DNA from: Rostratula benghalensis | Lineage: Eukaryota > Chordata > Aves > Charadriiformes > Rostratulidae | DNA: 64,000 nt | Assembly (NCBI GenBank): GCA_013399305.1 | Contig: VXAI01000028.1 | Coordinates: 5,099,086-5,163,085 of the forward strand | Direction: 5' to 3' | Translations under genes and position numbers: made by a program | Part shown: piece after piece, positions 25,418 to 37,400 of the stretch | Layout: each line of letters opens with the position of its first letter | Numbering within the stretch: the first letter of the stretch is position 1 | The notes under the pieces: model-generated | Databases searched by the model: none | What the model saw: only the letters and a program-made list of their open reading frames with translations | What the model was told of the DNA's origin: nothing

Positions 25418-25445
25418 GATCAGGCATTAGGATCACCATCTTCTA
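25279..25445 (-). CDS. TASP1: TASP1 exon 2 with start codon (coding 25279-25417)
   Basis: The minus strand has an acceptor (TTTTCCAG) before 25445, a 28-base 5' UTR segment, ATG at 25417-25415, and a donor GTAAGATG after 25279. It encodes 46 codons plus one base, starting [17 protein letters not shown] and ending FVLVHA. The human protein begins two residues earlier (MTMEKG). Here the position of that first Met reads CTG, so I choose the second Met, which has A at -3 and G at +4. An out-of-frame upstream ATG lies 22 bases before it (see findings). The first 40 residues are polar and variable in this family; the conserved asparaginase fold begins at FVLVHAG. Confidence 0.95.
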
Positions 25446-27772
25446 CTGGAAAAGAGCATCCTTCCATTCAAATAAAAATTCTGAAGAGCAATCATCCTAA
25501 AACCAAATCACATGCATATGTTAGAGAGTGATTTCAAGAGCCAAATTTCATAGAAATAACTTCAGAAAGAACTTTTGGAAAAGAGGTTTGGAACAAGGAT
25601 AGTATGTTTCTTGAGAGAAAGGCTTCTAAGTTTTTTCCTCTTTGCTAGCTAACAATATTAATGAAATGTAAAATAATCAAAGTCCACACTGCAAGTTGAA
25701 ATCAGCCTTTTTGCTACAACTTAACTTGAACCTAATAATCTTTCAGACATTGTAGGGAATTGTTCACCTAAAGATCGCCCATGACAGAGTAAACTGTTTT
25801 CCATGGTCTCCTTTTATTCAACAGTACAACTTATTTCTCCACCCATCATGCCTAACTAGTTTTTAATGTGTTGGTGCTCCACAGCCACAATCTTTTCTTC
25901 TTAATTTTTTTTTATAGCAAAGTATTTCTAAAAAATGCCAAATAGGCCTAAAACAGTGACAGAAAACTTGCCTAGGTAAGTGTAAGGATAGCTACGATGA
26001 TAATTTGTGAACCGCGGCATGTTTAAGTTGATCTCAAATAATTTAGTAAACCTATTTGGTCTTGAACTCAACCCGTAAGATATTTATAGAATTTAAAGAA
26101 AGAATTTATAGAAAGTTAATGGGAAAACTGACAGTATTTTCCGGATTTAAAAAAAAAAAAAAACCCTCACTGTATTTGCTGTTCCTCTTATCCAAAGCCT
26201 AATACATGTTAATCCTGACACAATACCATTTCTCTAGTTCAGCAGGTAAAATTAAAACCGAGATAATCTACATGTTGAATTAATTCAGGAAGTGAAAAAG
26301 CACATAGTGTTAATGCATGAATGGAGAAAAACTCTGTAACATATTAAGATATTCCAATATGATGCCTATCACTCTTGCCACCTCAAAAGAAGCTATTTCT
26401 AACCCAAGAATACTAAAAGGTGAACAGAAGTGGAAAAAATCAGAAGTTTAATATGCTGGATTTAAGCCACAGATTTTGCAAATGTATATGGATTACTTCA
26501 GCAATTAAATACCACTTCATTTAAGCAACCAAAACAATGCAAATGGTGTTTAGCAAGACTCAGCACTGGCACAGAACAGACAAACTTGCTGGTTTACCAC
26601 AACCATCCTTTCAATAATGAAAATTAGCACAGCTTTCTAGGAAGTTATTTATTTCTGCTCATTTTTTCTTAGATGCTACACATATACACATATCTTCGTA
26701 TGTTTAGAGATCTCCATTTTAAAATTAAAGATTAACTTATTATTATTGTTATAGTCATATTTATTTGTATAAAATGAAAGACGAACTGCAATACATAAAC
26801 GCTATATAGAGAGAAAGCCTTTATGGACTACAACCAATTGTAATGATCTCCTCCATAAATTTCAAAGCTAAAAGTAAAGTCTTTTTACTTTTACATCTTT
26901 TTTACTAATAATAAATAAGAAAGCTCCAGACAGTAAGCTGTAACAGCCTGTTTGGTATGACTATGCTTTTCTGCATCTTATCACACCACACAGGGTGTCA
27001 CTACAGCAACAGAGGCATGACAAAGACTTAAGTAAAGTGATAGAGGAGCAAGTAAGGAACATACATTCTTGCAAAAATGGAAAAAACAGTGTGGTGGCAG
27101 GGAAAGTAATAATCAACTCAATTTTGTCAAACCCTTTCCATTTCAAGCTGTTCTACAAGTCCTTTCAAATTTCACTAATGAATCTGGTGCTTCCACCGCT
27201 AAGGTCCCATGGACCCAACCTTTCTCTTTCTCGTTTCTTCTATGATTTACCTGTTCTCTTTTCTGGTTCTCACATGTTCATCACTTCTGAACTGATGATT
27301 CTTTTTTACACAGTTCACTGTTCTACATCTGTACAGCCACATGGAAGATCATACTCTAGTTTGACTCCTGAAGAGCACAAACCATAGGATTTTAACAAAG
27401 TACCCCCAAAGCACTTATTGCACTGAAGTACTAGTGCTGAAATACTACACAGCCACTCAGAAAAATGTAAATAACCCGATGGTCACACTCAGGGCAGAAA
27501 GAGTTGTCCAATCTTCCAAGCACGCCTGCCATAGACGCCACAGCTACTGTACGAGCCGAGAGGTGCCCCTCAGGGCTCTGCCCAACGCTCAGTGCACAGC
27601 AATCAGCGCCGCAGTGGGACGAAGGGACGGACACACCGACACCTCCGCTTCACGGCCGGCCGTAGGGAAGTTGGGTTCTAAGAGCTTTAGGGGGTTGAGA
27701 GTCCGAGGCCTGGGGGAAAGGGCGACGACAGAGGCGCTACCCGGGCTCCCCTCAGAGGGGCCAACGGCCGCT

Positions 27773-27786
27773 ATCGCCATGGAAAC
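27773..27786 (+). promoter_or_regulatory. X-box-like RFX site
   Basis: ATCGCCATGGAAAC matches the RFX X-box GTTGCCATGGAAAC at 12 of 14 positions, with the inner palindrome intact. It lies in TASP1 intron 1, about 270 bases downstream of the exon 1 donor and still inside the CpG island. Confidence 0.4.
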
Positions 27787-27930
27787 GCCGGGGTCCCGGG
27801 ATCCGCCCCCGGAGGTGGGCGGGCCGCAGCAGCGACGATGATGTCACCCAGGGGAGCCCGCGCGGCCGCCTCGCCGCGCGGCCGTTGTGCCCCACCGTCC
27901 CCTTCACATCCACCCTTGCCCCGGAGCCCT

Positions 27931-27958
27931 GAGGAGGAGGAGGAGGAGGAGGAGGAGG
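27931..27958 (+). repeat. (GAG)n trinucleotide repeat in the CpG island
   Basis: Nine uninterrupted GAG units on the plus strand, CTC on the TASP1 sense strand, in intron 1 just after exon 1. The purine/pyrimidine strand bias could favour triplex or R-loop structures. Runs of Glu, Arg or Ser in translated frames here are artefacts of the repeat. Confidence 0.9.
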
Positions 27959-28056
27959 ATAAGCGGGCGCGGGGAGGCGGGAGAAGGCAGGCCAGGGAGA
28001 GGCGGGGACCGGCGGGCTGAGGCGGAGCAGGGCGGAACCAGGCACGGAGCACTCAC

Positions 28057-28110
28057 CCGCCGCCGCCGCCGTTCCGCCTCGCGCACACCCGGAACTACCC
28101 GCCCTCCCGT
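28057..28110 (-). other. TASP1: TASP1 non-coding exon 1 (5' UTR), 5' end approximate
   Basis: On the minus strand a consensus donor GTGAGTGC sits at 28056-28049 directly after a (GGC)n-rich stretch in the CpG island. This fits a 5' UTR exon spliced to exon 2, about 2.6 kb downstream. The start is inferred: inverted CCAAT boxes at 28154-28158 and 28198-28202 would place initiation roughly 40-100 bases downstream of them. There is no ATG between the donor and about 28150, so the exon is non-coding. The donor is seen in the sequence; the pairing with exon 2 is inference. Confidence 0.55.
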
Positions 28111-28153
28111 TGCCTCGGTGAGGATGAGGCGTCCCGCCCACCGCCTCCCACCC

Positions 28154-28158
28154 ATTGG
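28154..28158 (-). promoter_or_regulatory. CCAAT box (NF-Y type), minus orientation
   Basis: ATTGG on plus, CCAAT on the TASP1 sense strand (GGTCCAATGGG), about 100 bases upstream of the exon 1 donor. NF-Y sites at this distance commonly set TATA-less starts. Confidence 0.5.
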
Positions 28159-28176
28159 ACCAGGCCAGCCGAGCGG

Positions 28177-28190
28177 CCGGAAATGACGTA
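28177..28190. promoter_or_regulatory. ETS plus CRE-like composite site
   Basis: The plus strand reads CCGGAA at 28177-28182 and TGACGTA at 28184-28190, that is TACGTCATTTCCGG on the TASP1 sense strand. ETS (GABP-type) and CREB/ATF half-sites side by side are common in TATA-less CpG promoters. The site is flanked by the two inverted CCAAT boxes. Binding is inferred from the motif only. Confidence 0.5.
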
Positions 28191-28197
28191 TGCACCG

Positions 28198-28202
28198 ATT
28201 GG
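28198..28202 (-). promoter_or_regulatory. Second CCAAT box, minus orientation
   Basis: ATTGG on plus within CGATTGGCGGG, so CCCGCCAATCG on the TASP1 sense strand, 40 bases upstream of the first box. Paired CCAAT boxes with this kind of spacing are frequent in NF-Y promoters. Confidence 0.5.
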
Positions 28203-28244
28203 CGGGAGGGAAGGCGAATGCCGTTCCCAGCTACTGAGGCAGCA

Positions 28245-28249
28245 CCAAT
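28245..28249 (+). promoter_or_regulatory. CCAAT box, plus orientation
   Basis: GCACCAATCGCGG on the plus strand, facing away from TASP1 and followed by a GC box at 28262-28271. This is the main sequence argument for divergent transcription to the right. Confidence 0.4.
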
Positions 28250-28470
28250 CGCGGCGGCCGGGGGGCGGGGCTCAGCTCGGGGGAGGGCGGAGCGGCCCGA
28301 GAGGGAGCGGTTTCCGTGACTGGCGGGCGCCGGTGGCGGGCGTGGGGCTCAGGGGGCATCCGTGATAGGGGAAGAGGCCGCCCGGACGGGGGGAGCCGGG
28401 CCCGGGGCTGCGGGGTGGGAGGCCCATGCACCTGCCTGCAGAGCAGCTCTGCTCCCCCGGCGCACTCCTG

Positions 28471-31400
28471 GGTCCTGGGGGCTCTAAGTTGCTTTTCTCT
28501 CCTTTCATCTTCGGTAGCGTCCTGACAAAAGACTCTCCACCGGGCAAAATCTCTTGGAAAAAACAGGCGAGCATGGGTTTTCTGACCTTGCTCCCAGTAG
28601 ATGTGCGACTGAGGTGGCTGTCCTGGACAAAACAAACTTTACCTATGACAAATAAGTATTTTCCACAATTGCCTGTCAGGAAATCTTCACACCAATTGGA
28701 TTTCCTGCATCTCTTTTCTTCTACAATGGGTACTTGAGTTTTGTGTACTGTCACAGGAATATTAAGTTCCTACTAATTTCTCCCCATTTTGAGAAGAAGG
28801 AGACTCGAGATCAGCTCCGCTAGTGCCACTTTCTACCTTCCTGGGAATGAGGGCAGCCACATCTAAATCCTACTCATACCTTCTCAGATGACTATTATCA
28901 ATTTTGGGAACCAGCTGCCTATATACATGGCACTTTGATTATCCCAGTTCACATTGTCTACAGTTCCTGAAGTGCCTTCACTCCTCCAGTCCTTGTTCCT
29001 TGTTCGTAAGACTCTGAAATGAGACCAGAAGCTCTTATATTGTAAACTACATTTATCTTACCTGATGCCTCAAATTTTCATTTGCACAGGACAGCTTTTC
29101 CACGTTGAAACTGTAAAGTTTTTATAAGATCAAGACACAGTTATTCTTTTTGCAGAATTCACTAAAGAGTTTTCCCTAATCTTGTTTAAGCTCCAACATG
29201 AGAAGGGACAGGATACAGAAAAGATGCTCTTCTCTTGAGCCCTCTGGATGAAGCAAATTTCAACTCCTTTACATTTTATTTTCCGTAAAAGCAAGCATGG
29301 CAGGTAGCTGTTGCTGTGGCTCCTGCCACAGTGGACAGTATCATTTGTTTTTTGCAAGCCAGCTGTCAGGAAATCACATGATTCAGCCAAACTGTGTCTT
29401 TAAAAGGAGCTTTTACAAATCAAGTTTCTACAGAGCTTCCTCTTAACACCAGTTTAGTTCACTAATCAAAATACATTTCAAAACAAATAATAAGTAGTGT
29501 TAGGTTACTTACACTTCTTACCATCATTACCACGTAAGACAAACATATTTGGTCTCACTCACGTTTATAGGGAGTGCATTTTAGCCTGTGGACACAGTGT
29601 TGTAGACACGTTATATCATACATTAAACATTAACAAAAACCTCAGTACTGAACTATAGAGAACCAAACAAAAAATCTGGAAACTAACCTTTTTACCCTCA
29701 GACTTTCTTCCATCTCCACTGTGTCCAAATCTTCCTATGTATGATCTTCCCTAGGCATTCAGGAGGCTCCTTCCTGGCCTGCCTTATGATCACAGAAATC
29801 CCTTTTATGGCTTTTGTCCCAATAAATGACAATGTGTTTCCATAATTTTTTTTTATTTTTTTTTTCCCCAAAGACCAGCCTTAAATTTTTTTAATGATGG
29901 AAAAAAAATGTCAGGAACAAATGCAGTCTTCCTTTTTCAATACACATTTTTGGCACACAAAACTATGTGGCTTATGGAAATCAGCTTTTGTCTTCCACAT
30001 TACCAGGTGCTTCCTTTTCTTTTGGATAAAAGTATAAGGAAATAATGTGAAGTCTACAAACCCTTAGGAGATCTTTGGCCTCCTTTCACAGACTTCACAG
30101 GTCCAAATTGCAGTTGCGAGTTGCTCTCGTGCCAATTTTTTTTTTTTTTTTTTTTGAGATTTCATTATTCTTGATAGTGATGCTGAAATGAACCAAGGAG
30201 ATTTCACAAAGCACACTTTTTGCCTCTCAGATGGCAATAGTTACATTTGAGCTAGGACAGTCTGATCTGGGAGTAAAGGGAGGGTGTGGAGTGAAGTGTT
30301 GCTTTCCAGCTACAGCCTTTCTTCACCACACAGCGTTGGCCGCTACCAAAGCGGCTTCAATTTGACCTTATGCATTCATCTCTCTGTTCTGCATAAGGTC
30401 CTTCACACCTACTCCCCCTTTTTCCCTTTCTCTGTCCACCTCTCCTGTCTCAGCTAAGAAAGAGGCAGTGGAACATATGGCTCACCCTAAACTACACATA
30501 TTTTGACTTGACCCTTCTGTCAAATCTCCTTGAAGTTGGCCAGCAGGTTCAAATTATGAAGGGAGGCTGACAGACTGATGGATGGACAGTGTGATCATAG
30601 AGCCTTTCTTTCTTTAGGAGGGGGATGCTAAAATCTTCATCAATGTTTCATCCTACCCCATTCTCCAGGAAAGCTGAATTTCAAATCCAAGTGTCTGTGT
30701 TCACTTGGGTTTTTTATGCTTTTACTTAACTTGTCCCTTGCTGCCAGTGACAGTTTCCAAACTGGCTAAATACTACTTGGTTTTTCCTATTTCCTTGTCC
30801 TTGCTTTTCTCTAGATTTGTGGTGCTGCTCCATTAAAAAGGCAATCTCATTCTGTAAAACATTCCTCAGCATACAGGTTTGAAGTGAAAGGCTTCCTTCA
30901 TTCCTTTTACAAGGTTAGCTGTGTCTTAGTGCCTGGTTTTGTTCTTATTATCTTAAATCTTTCTTGCACTTTGTCTGTGTTTTGAAGCAGAATCTACTAG
31001 TTTTACTTCCTAATTTGATAAAAAGCTTATCTGCTGCTTTAATTTATTCTGAATAAAAGTGGCTGTTCCAGCCCAAAGGCTTCAGAGAGGCTTAATCTCT
31101 CTTGCTGTACTATAATGAAACCATTAATTACATAAAATCTGAGGTAAGAATGCAAACATTTATCATGTTGCTTAATTACTTCTTGGAACTTAAAGTATTT
31201 CTTTAATACCAGCATCCTCCATTTCCCAAATTAAAAGTTCAGAGAGTGGGTACTTTAGGGGTGTTTTTTTTTTACCAAATGTTGATTGGGGTGATCCCGT
31301 GTGCTCTGAAGAAGGCTTTAAATGCACCTGCAGCCAAGCAGACCCATGGACATTTACAGGAGTACGGCATCTCCCTACAAGAAGCACTTTAACACAATGC

Positions 31401-34400
31401 AGCTGGAAACTTCTCCTTTGACGAGGATTTTGAGAAGTTTTCTGCTCCAGAGACGTGAGAGACATTGGGTCAGGAGCTGTGTGCCAGGGGTACACGCTTG
31501 CTCTTCAACTTAGCAAGTTGCTTAACACCACACCAAGCAAAAACATTTCCCTCAGCTCAGGGACACTAGACAAAGTCAAGCCCTTCTCTGCTGCCTCACA
31601 GCTCCTGTTTCAGACTTAGCCATATAAATTTCTGTCAAACAGGATTAGGGTGGATGCCCTGTGCATCCTATGATTCCTCCACTGAGGAAATCCCTTGCAG
31701 AGATAAATTTTGGAGCTTCTCTGAGGAAGTCTAGGCAACACAGCACACATCTGTGAGGTTCTGTCAAATCAAGCCCACGTGTCTGACAACATACATTCAG
31801 ATAGCATTCTGGTGTGTTACAATTATGTGGAAAAGGTACAAAGAAATGGGAGAAACCACTCAGTACCTCTGTTAGGTACAACCCTCTAGGACTGCTGATT
31901 TTTATAGCTTTCTTCAAACTGTAACAAAGTAATTCAGCTACTTCACTTCAAGGGAACTTTGGCAGACTAGAATTTGGAGTTGGAGATGCTAAGCTGTAGC
32001 TTTCAGGTGCAACGAAGAAGAATATTTAGTAGTAAAAGGCAAGAAATGAAGGGTTTTCATCACAGTTTAGATCTCCTTTCTAATAATTATTTAGCTTTTT
32101 TGTGGGGCAACAGGAGAGCTACTTTGAATAAAGAGATCCACTTTATCCCTCCTTTACAAAAAGAAGGCATTCCAGGCAAAAAATGGCCGAACCTTTGGAT
32201 TGGAAGGTTTTGGTGGTTTTGGATGCCTCTTAAAGGACAGCAGTGCTGAGAAAAGACAGTAGAAGTGGAAAAGACTCGCATCTGTCTCCTATCCCTTTTG
32301 TCTTCTATGAGAGGACAACCATAACCAATCATTTCAAGACAAATTTAATGTTTTAACAAATAATGTGTCTTGGAAGTGGCAAATATGGAAAAAAATTATT
32401 AAATAAGGTCAAGCATATAGAAATACAGCCCTACATTGACCATTCCAGTTTAGTTTAGGAACTTTGCAATTCATTTCATTTCTACAGTCAGTAGAAAAAT
32501 AAGCTGAATGCACCAACAAATAGGAACAGGAAATTTTATCCAAATGATTGCATGCAAAAGGAGAATAGCATCTGAAGGCCATTGTAAAGGCTGGAGTCAA
32601 TCCACTCAGATAGCACATTATTAATCCCCCTGAAAGACTGGCTGATCTTTGCAGGTAGTATAAATAAGCTATCAGTCTTCTCCAGGCATGCTTGTTGTTT
32701 CCTCTGCATATGAAGAGGCCCCTTCTTTGACTTTCAGCCAGTAAAATAATGTTTTTTCCAGATAATGAGCCACTTTACATGAGGAAAATACTCTAGCATC
32801 CTGGACCTGTCTAAATAGCATTCCACATACTCCTGGCTGCTCAGCACCCACACAGGGTTATTTCCAATGCGTGTTCCATCGCATCTCAAAAAAACTCTAA
32901 CTCAATGTGATTGCAATCCTTTCTCAGCCAGCTTTCACAGTTGCAACTAGACGGGAGCCAAATCATAAGACACAGGGCTTTTGAGAAATGAAACTGCAAA
33001 TATGCATTCATCAGCTGTAGCCAAAATAATCACTAGCTGTAAATCCCTGCAAGGTTTTGTCTTTATTCCTTAAAAAAGGAAAGTGACTTATGTGCATACT
33101 GGGTACGTACTGGCCATTGTAGCATCTCCCCATCCACTGCTATGGGAAATCAGGAAGCCAGGACTCACAGAACACTAGTTTTCAGAGTCAGAGGTCATTT
33201 CTCTTCACGCCCACACAAAGCATGGTGCAGATTTAAATATGGCAATTTAAAAGTACATACTCTGGCCAAGCAGGCCAAGTCAGTGACTAAGTAAATCCGA
33301 GATGAGATTTTTTCCATAGGTTTTATCATCTCAGTATTTTTATGAGGTCTGACCTACGTGGTTGCTTTTTGCAGCTCTCCATAGGTAGTGACTTAGTCCA
33401 AACTAAAGTTGTTTTATTGCCCTCAAGGTGTCATACAATTTCAGTAGAGCAGTCTTTGCAACATCCTTCTCTTCAAACTATGATACTGATCCAAGAGCAA
33501 CAAAGAGTGTTCAAGATACTTAAATTCACTGTGAAGGTGTAAGAATCATTGTCAGAATCATTCTTGTATTGGGGAAGTTCTGATCTTCAGGATGTAAAAT
33601 GAGGAGAAAAAAGATCCAATTCTCATCCCTCAGACTAGCTCATGAGCTCTACCTGCAAATTCATGTTCTGGAAAAGTTGAGATCAGTGCAAAAATTGATG
33701 CACATTTATTTCAGGACACAATTTGCACTTTTTATATACAGATCTTTTAATGTGAGCATTTGAGTTCATTAATGTTAGCCAGCCCTCTTGCAGATATCAT
33801 TACCTTTTACCTTTTAAAACTTTGACTTACAGCAAAGTAAGGCCGCCATTCTGTAACAAATGCATCGTTGCTCACTGGGGCAACTTGCTTGGCTGTCAAA
33901 TTTAGTAATATATTATTCCTTTTAGGTGTGCCCGGTCTGCTACACCTGTTTTGATGGTAAAACAAGTGTTGGAAGTAGCTCTGCAGCCATTGCCTCACAC
34001 AGTATCCCTTTCACTAGGTAAGGGCCATACAAAACACACCGTGTCCCAAAGCTGGGACATGCATCAAAGAGGTCAGTCTTGTCTTCTGGATTGAGAAGGT
34101 CATGATGCATATATGAGGCAGATAGGCTTCCATGAAGCATAATGGTTGTGGGTTTTACTTCATTAGATTAAATAAAAATTACAAACCTGCTGACAAAACA
34201 GGTATTTTGCAAAGTTGAACACCTGGACAACAAAATATAGAATAATGAAGACTGCTTCCCTTCCTGACATTTTCCTGTCAGAGCACAACTCAAAGAAAAT
34301 CATCCATTCATACAGCCAAGGCAAATGCCAGAGCTGATTTCACACCTAGCATGCTTCATTTTCTCTCCAATATGGTTTTGATTTCTAGATATTTGTGTTT

Positions 34401-37400
34401 AGTTTCTTCACACAGAGCTCTAAAACGCACCAAATGATGAACATGCAAAAAAAACCCCCAAAACATTGCCTTCTTTCCCACCTCTGGCCCTTGGGATGCC
34501 TTTCAGAACAACTCATGAACCACACCAGAGGCACTGGTCATCACTGCACATCTTCTCAGGCTCTCTTCCTACTGGTGCTTCTCAGTTGTTTTGCAGAAGT
34601 CTTTAAGGAAAAGGACTGATAGCTCGGGCTGTCCTGTCCTGTCCTGTCCCAAAATCCTGCTCAAGCCCAAGGCATCCCTTCTGGGGGCAGCTCATGCACC
34701 CACTTCCTCTTTGGTTTCCCAGGCATTAACAGCAGGGGAAAAGCAGATGGGAGAATGAGGAAGGGAAACAGCTTATGCTTAGGGTTTTGCACTCCTCAGA
34801 AGTGGTTTTAACTCTTAATCACCTGTAGAAATCACAGCCATCCTAAAACAGTCACTTTGCTATTCTTAGTCCTTTTGGTAACCGTTTCTGTTAAGACTTA
34901 CATTTTCCATGGACAAACTGCCAACCCATCCGAGCCGCGGTTCAGCCACACACATTGCCTGCTGCAACAGGCAGTTTTTCTGTTAGAGGTCAGACTGACA
35001 TTATCAGTCTTCAACTCGTGCTGTTGGAAGGCGATACAAACCCTATCTGCTTCAATTGTCCTTCCCCTTCTTCCTCACCCCAGAAATACAGAGAGAGATC
35101 TAAGTGTGTTCGGGAGGATTTCAGTGCAACGTCAAGGGATTTGCGCAGTGCCAAGGAGCACGTTGGATAAAGTCCAAGAGCACTTGCCCATGAAAACGTG
35201 GCAACCAGCCTTTGGATCGGGTGTCTCTTTGAAAACGGGACAGGAGTGAGGTTTGCCAGGGCACTCACTGGAGGCTAGAAGCAATTTTGTTTAAAACTTG
35301 CATAGTCTCACATGGCTGAAATAGAGAGCTGGAACAGTACCGAGCAGGGATTACTCATACGCTGGTGATGAGGAGGATATAAAGTAATGATGACCTTAGG
35401 TGACATTAATCTAGATTGGATCCAGAGCCCAGACAAAAATATTCTCATTTATAACAGCGTACATCAAACACAGAAAAAAATACACAAGACAATAGGCCTT
35501 TATGCTACCTTGTCTTGCTTTTTCAGAGGAATATAGTAACACAGTCATGTACATGAAACGGTACATTTTTACATTCAGAAGGTTGCAGTTTTTTTAACGT
35601 ATTCTATGAAGAAAAGAATAATGAAAATTCCTGTGCCATCAAAGCTACTGCTCTTGTGGTTCTTATCATAGCTACAGAACTGAGGTTGAGACATTTAACT
35701 CATGATTTAAGACAAGTGCAAAACATCCTAATTACTCTAGTAGTTTACATCTATATTATATACAACATAACATTATATAAAAACAAAGTCCACAGTGTTT
35801 TGGTTGGTTGTTTTGTTTGCTTAAAAAAATAAATACGTGACAGCATGACTTACTGTTATTTTTGGACCTTACTGAAATATGAAACAAACAAAACTAAGTT
35901 GCTATTAATGGGAAATAATAGATCTAATATTTAGAAGGAAGGAATAATCAAAACCATACATGGCTCTTCATCTCTTGTTGCCTGATCTTTCTTAGTTCTT
36001 AAATAAATGAAACCCTCTTGTGATTTCCACTTGTAATATTAGAAATGTCTGGCTTACGCTCTTGCATGAGCTCTGATGGCTGCCAACTTGGAGACAAACT
36101 ACTTTATACCAGACCTCCATAACTAGCTAGAAAAATTAGTCCTGTCTTACTTTTAACAGTCCTGGTTTTTAATGTGTTATTTTACTTAATTGCCATCACT
36201 TTTGCTGGTTGCATGACATTTAATGAAAGGGAAAAATAAAATCACATTTTAAAGTTCAGAGGTTAAAACTTCCAGATGCTATTTTCATGTTAAAAGGATG
36301 AGATGGTCAAAAACATCCTTATTTTTTTTTAAACCAAGGGTAATGAATTGCAAGGAATTCTAGATGAGACATGACTACTTCTTACCAGATTTCTTGACTG
36401 TGCTTCTGCTGAAGACACAGAAAGAAATCACTTCAGATTTCGTTAGCATTATGCTGGAATTATGGAGATAAGATGATGGCCTTTGAGCCATAAACAATTA
36501 GTAATTAATAATCTGATTTAAGAAAGGGGGCAGGGGAGAGATGACTTAGACCTATATAATTTTATAAACAGACCAAAAAATTCCCATCTAAGATGCATGC
36601 TGGGACAGACCCTGCAGTTCTTCCCAGGATACCCCTCAGGATTCAGCAAGTTGAGACCAAACCAACAACAAAGAACCTCTGATTAGATAAAATTATCATC
36701 CATTAAACATTTCCATGATACTCAATATACGTTACTACACATCAAAATTTTTTCAAGCAATAGCTAAAAATCACTCTTAAGCCTGCTTTGATATTTTTAT
36801 GCGTTTTGTCTTGACATGACTTCTATGTACAGGCAAGGCTTCTTAACTGGAAGAAAGAAGATAGCCAGCACATGTACACAAAGAAGAGACACAACGTAAC
36901 TTACACTATCTAATTTCAGTAGGAATCCATCACTATTTATGCCTTTTTAATTTTATAACTTTTTTTTTCTCCCAAAAAATTAGTCCTCCAGCAAAGTCAC
37001 CGTAAAGGACAGTTACATTGCAGAGGTGCAGAAGTTCCATTGGAGAGTTTTGTACCAGTGAGCCATTCAGCATACCTGGATGTTCTGGATGAGCAGAGAT
37101 TCATCAATGCCATGCGTTGTTTTGTAGAAATAAAGTTATAGAAGTACTGAGGCAAAGACAAAAGCACTGATAATTTAAGTGGCTCTACTCAGCTACTGCC
37201 AGGAAGTCAAACACAGCAGGCTACACCTACTGCTAGCGCACAAACAGGGAACGCTCCTTTGTAAGAGCACGCACATCAAACGCATCAAAAAAGCAGGATG
37301 TACTAGAACTTGCCAGGGTTAGAGGATTCAAGAGGCGCTGCAGTTTGTTCACTTACCCCCACCAAATTTGCTTTTCCTTATAAATAATTAAAGGGTCTGT

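Larger units (their letters stand above)
25446..28056 (-). other. TASP1: TASP1 intron 1
   Basis: About 2.6 kb. The right 500 bases are CpG island with the X-box-like site and the (GAG)n run. The rest is AT-rich with an A run near 26149-26163. Apart from those elements I see no exon, RNA gene or mobile element. Confidence 0.6.
27530..28470. promoter_or_regulatory. TASP1: CpG island, TASP1 promoter, possibly two-way
   Basis: About 0.9 kb of GC- and CpG-rich DNA stands out from the AT-rich surroundings. It holds CCAAT boxes in both orientations, a GC box at 28262-28271 (GGGGCGGGGC), an ETS-type CCGGAA next to a TGACGTA CRE-like site, a (GAG)n run at 27931-27958 and an X-box-like palindrome near 27780. 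It lies exactly at the expected TASP1 5' end. The lack of a TATA box and the opposing CCAAT boxes are typical of dispersed, often bidirectional housekeeping promoters. Confidence 0.85.

Noticed and set aside
27434..28754. Several 60-160 codon ORFs in the CpG island, including a Kozak-like GCCATGG at 27779
   Set aside because: GC-rich DNA has few stops, several frames are open at once on both strands, and repeats create the Glu/Ser/Arg runs. The GCCATGG is better read as the core of the X-box-like palindrome.
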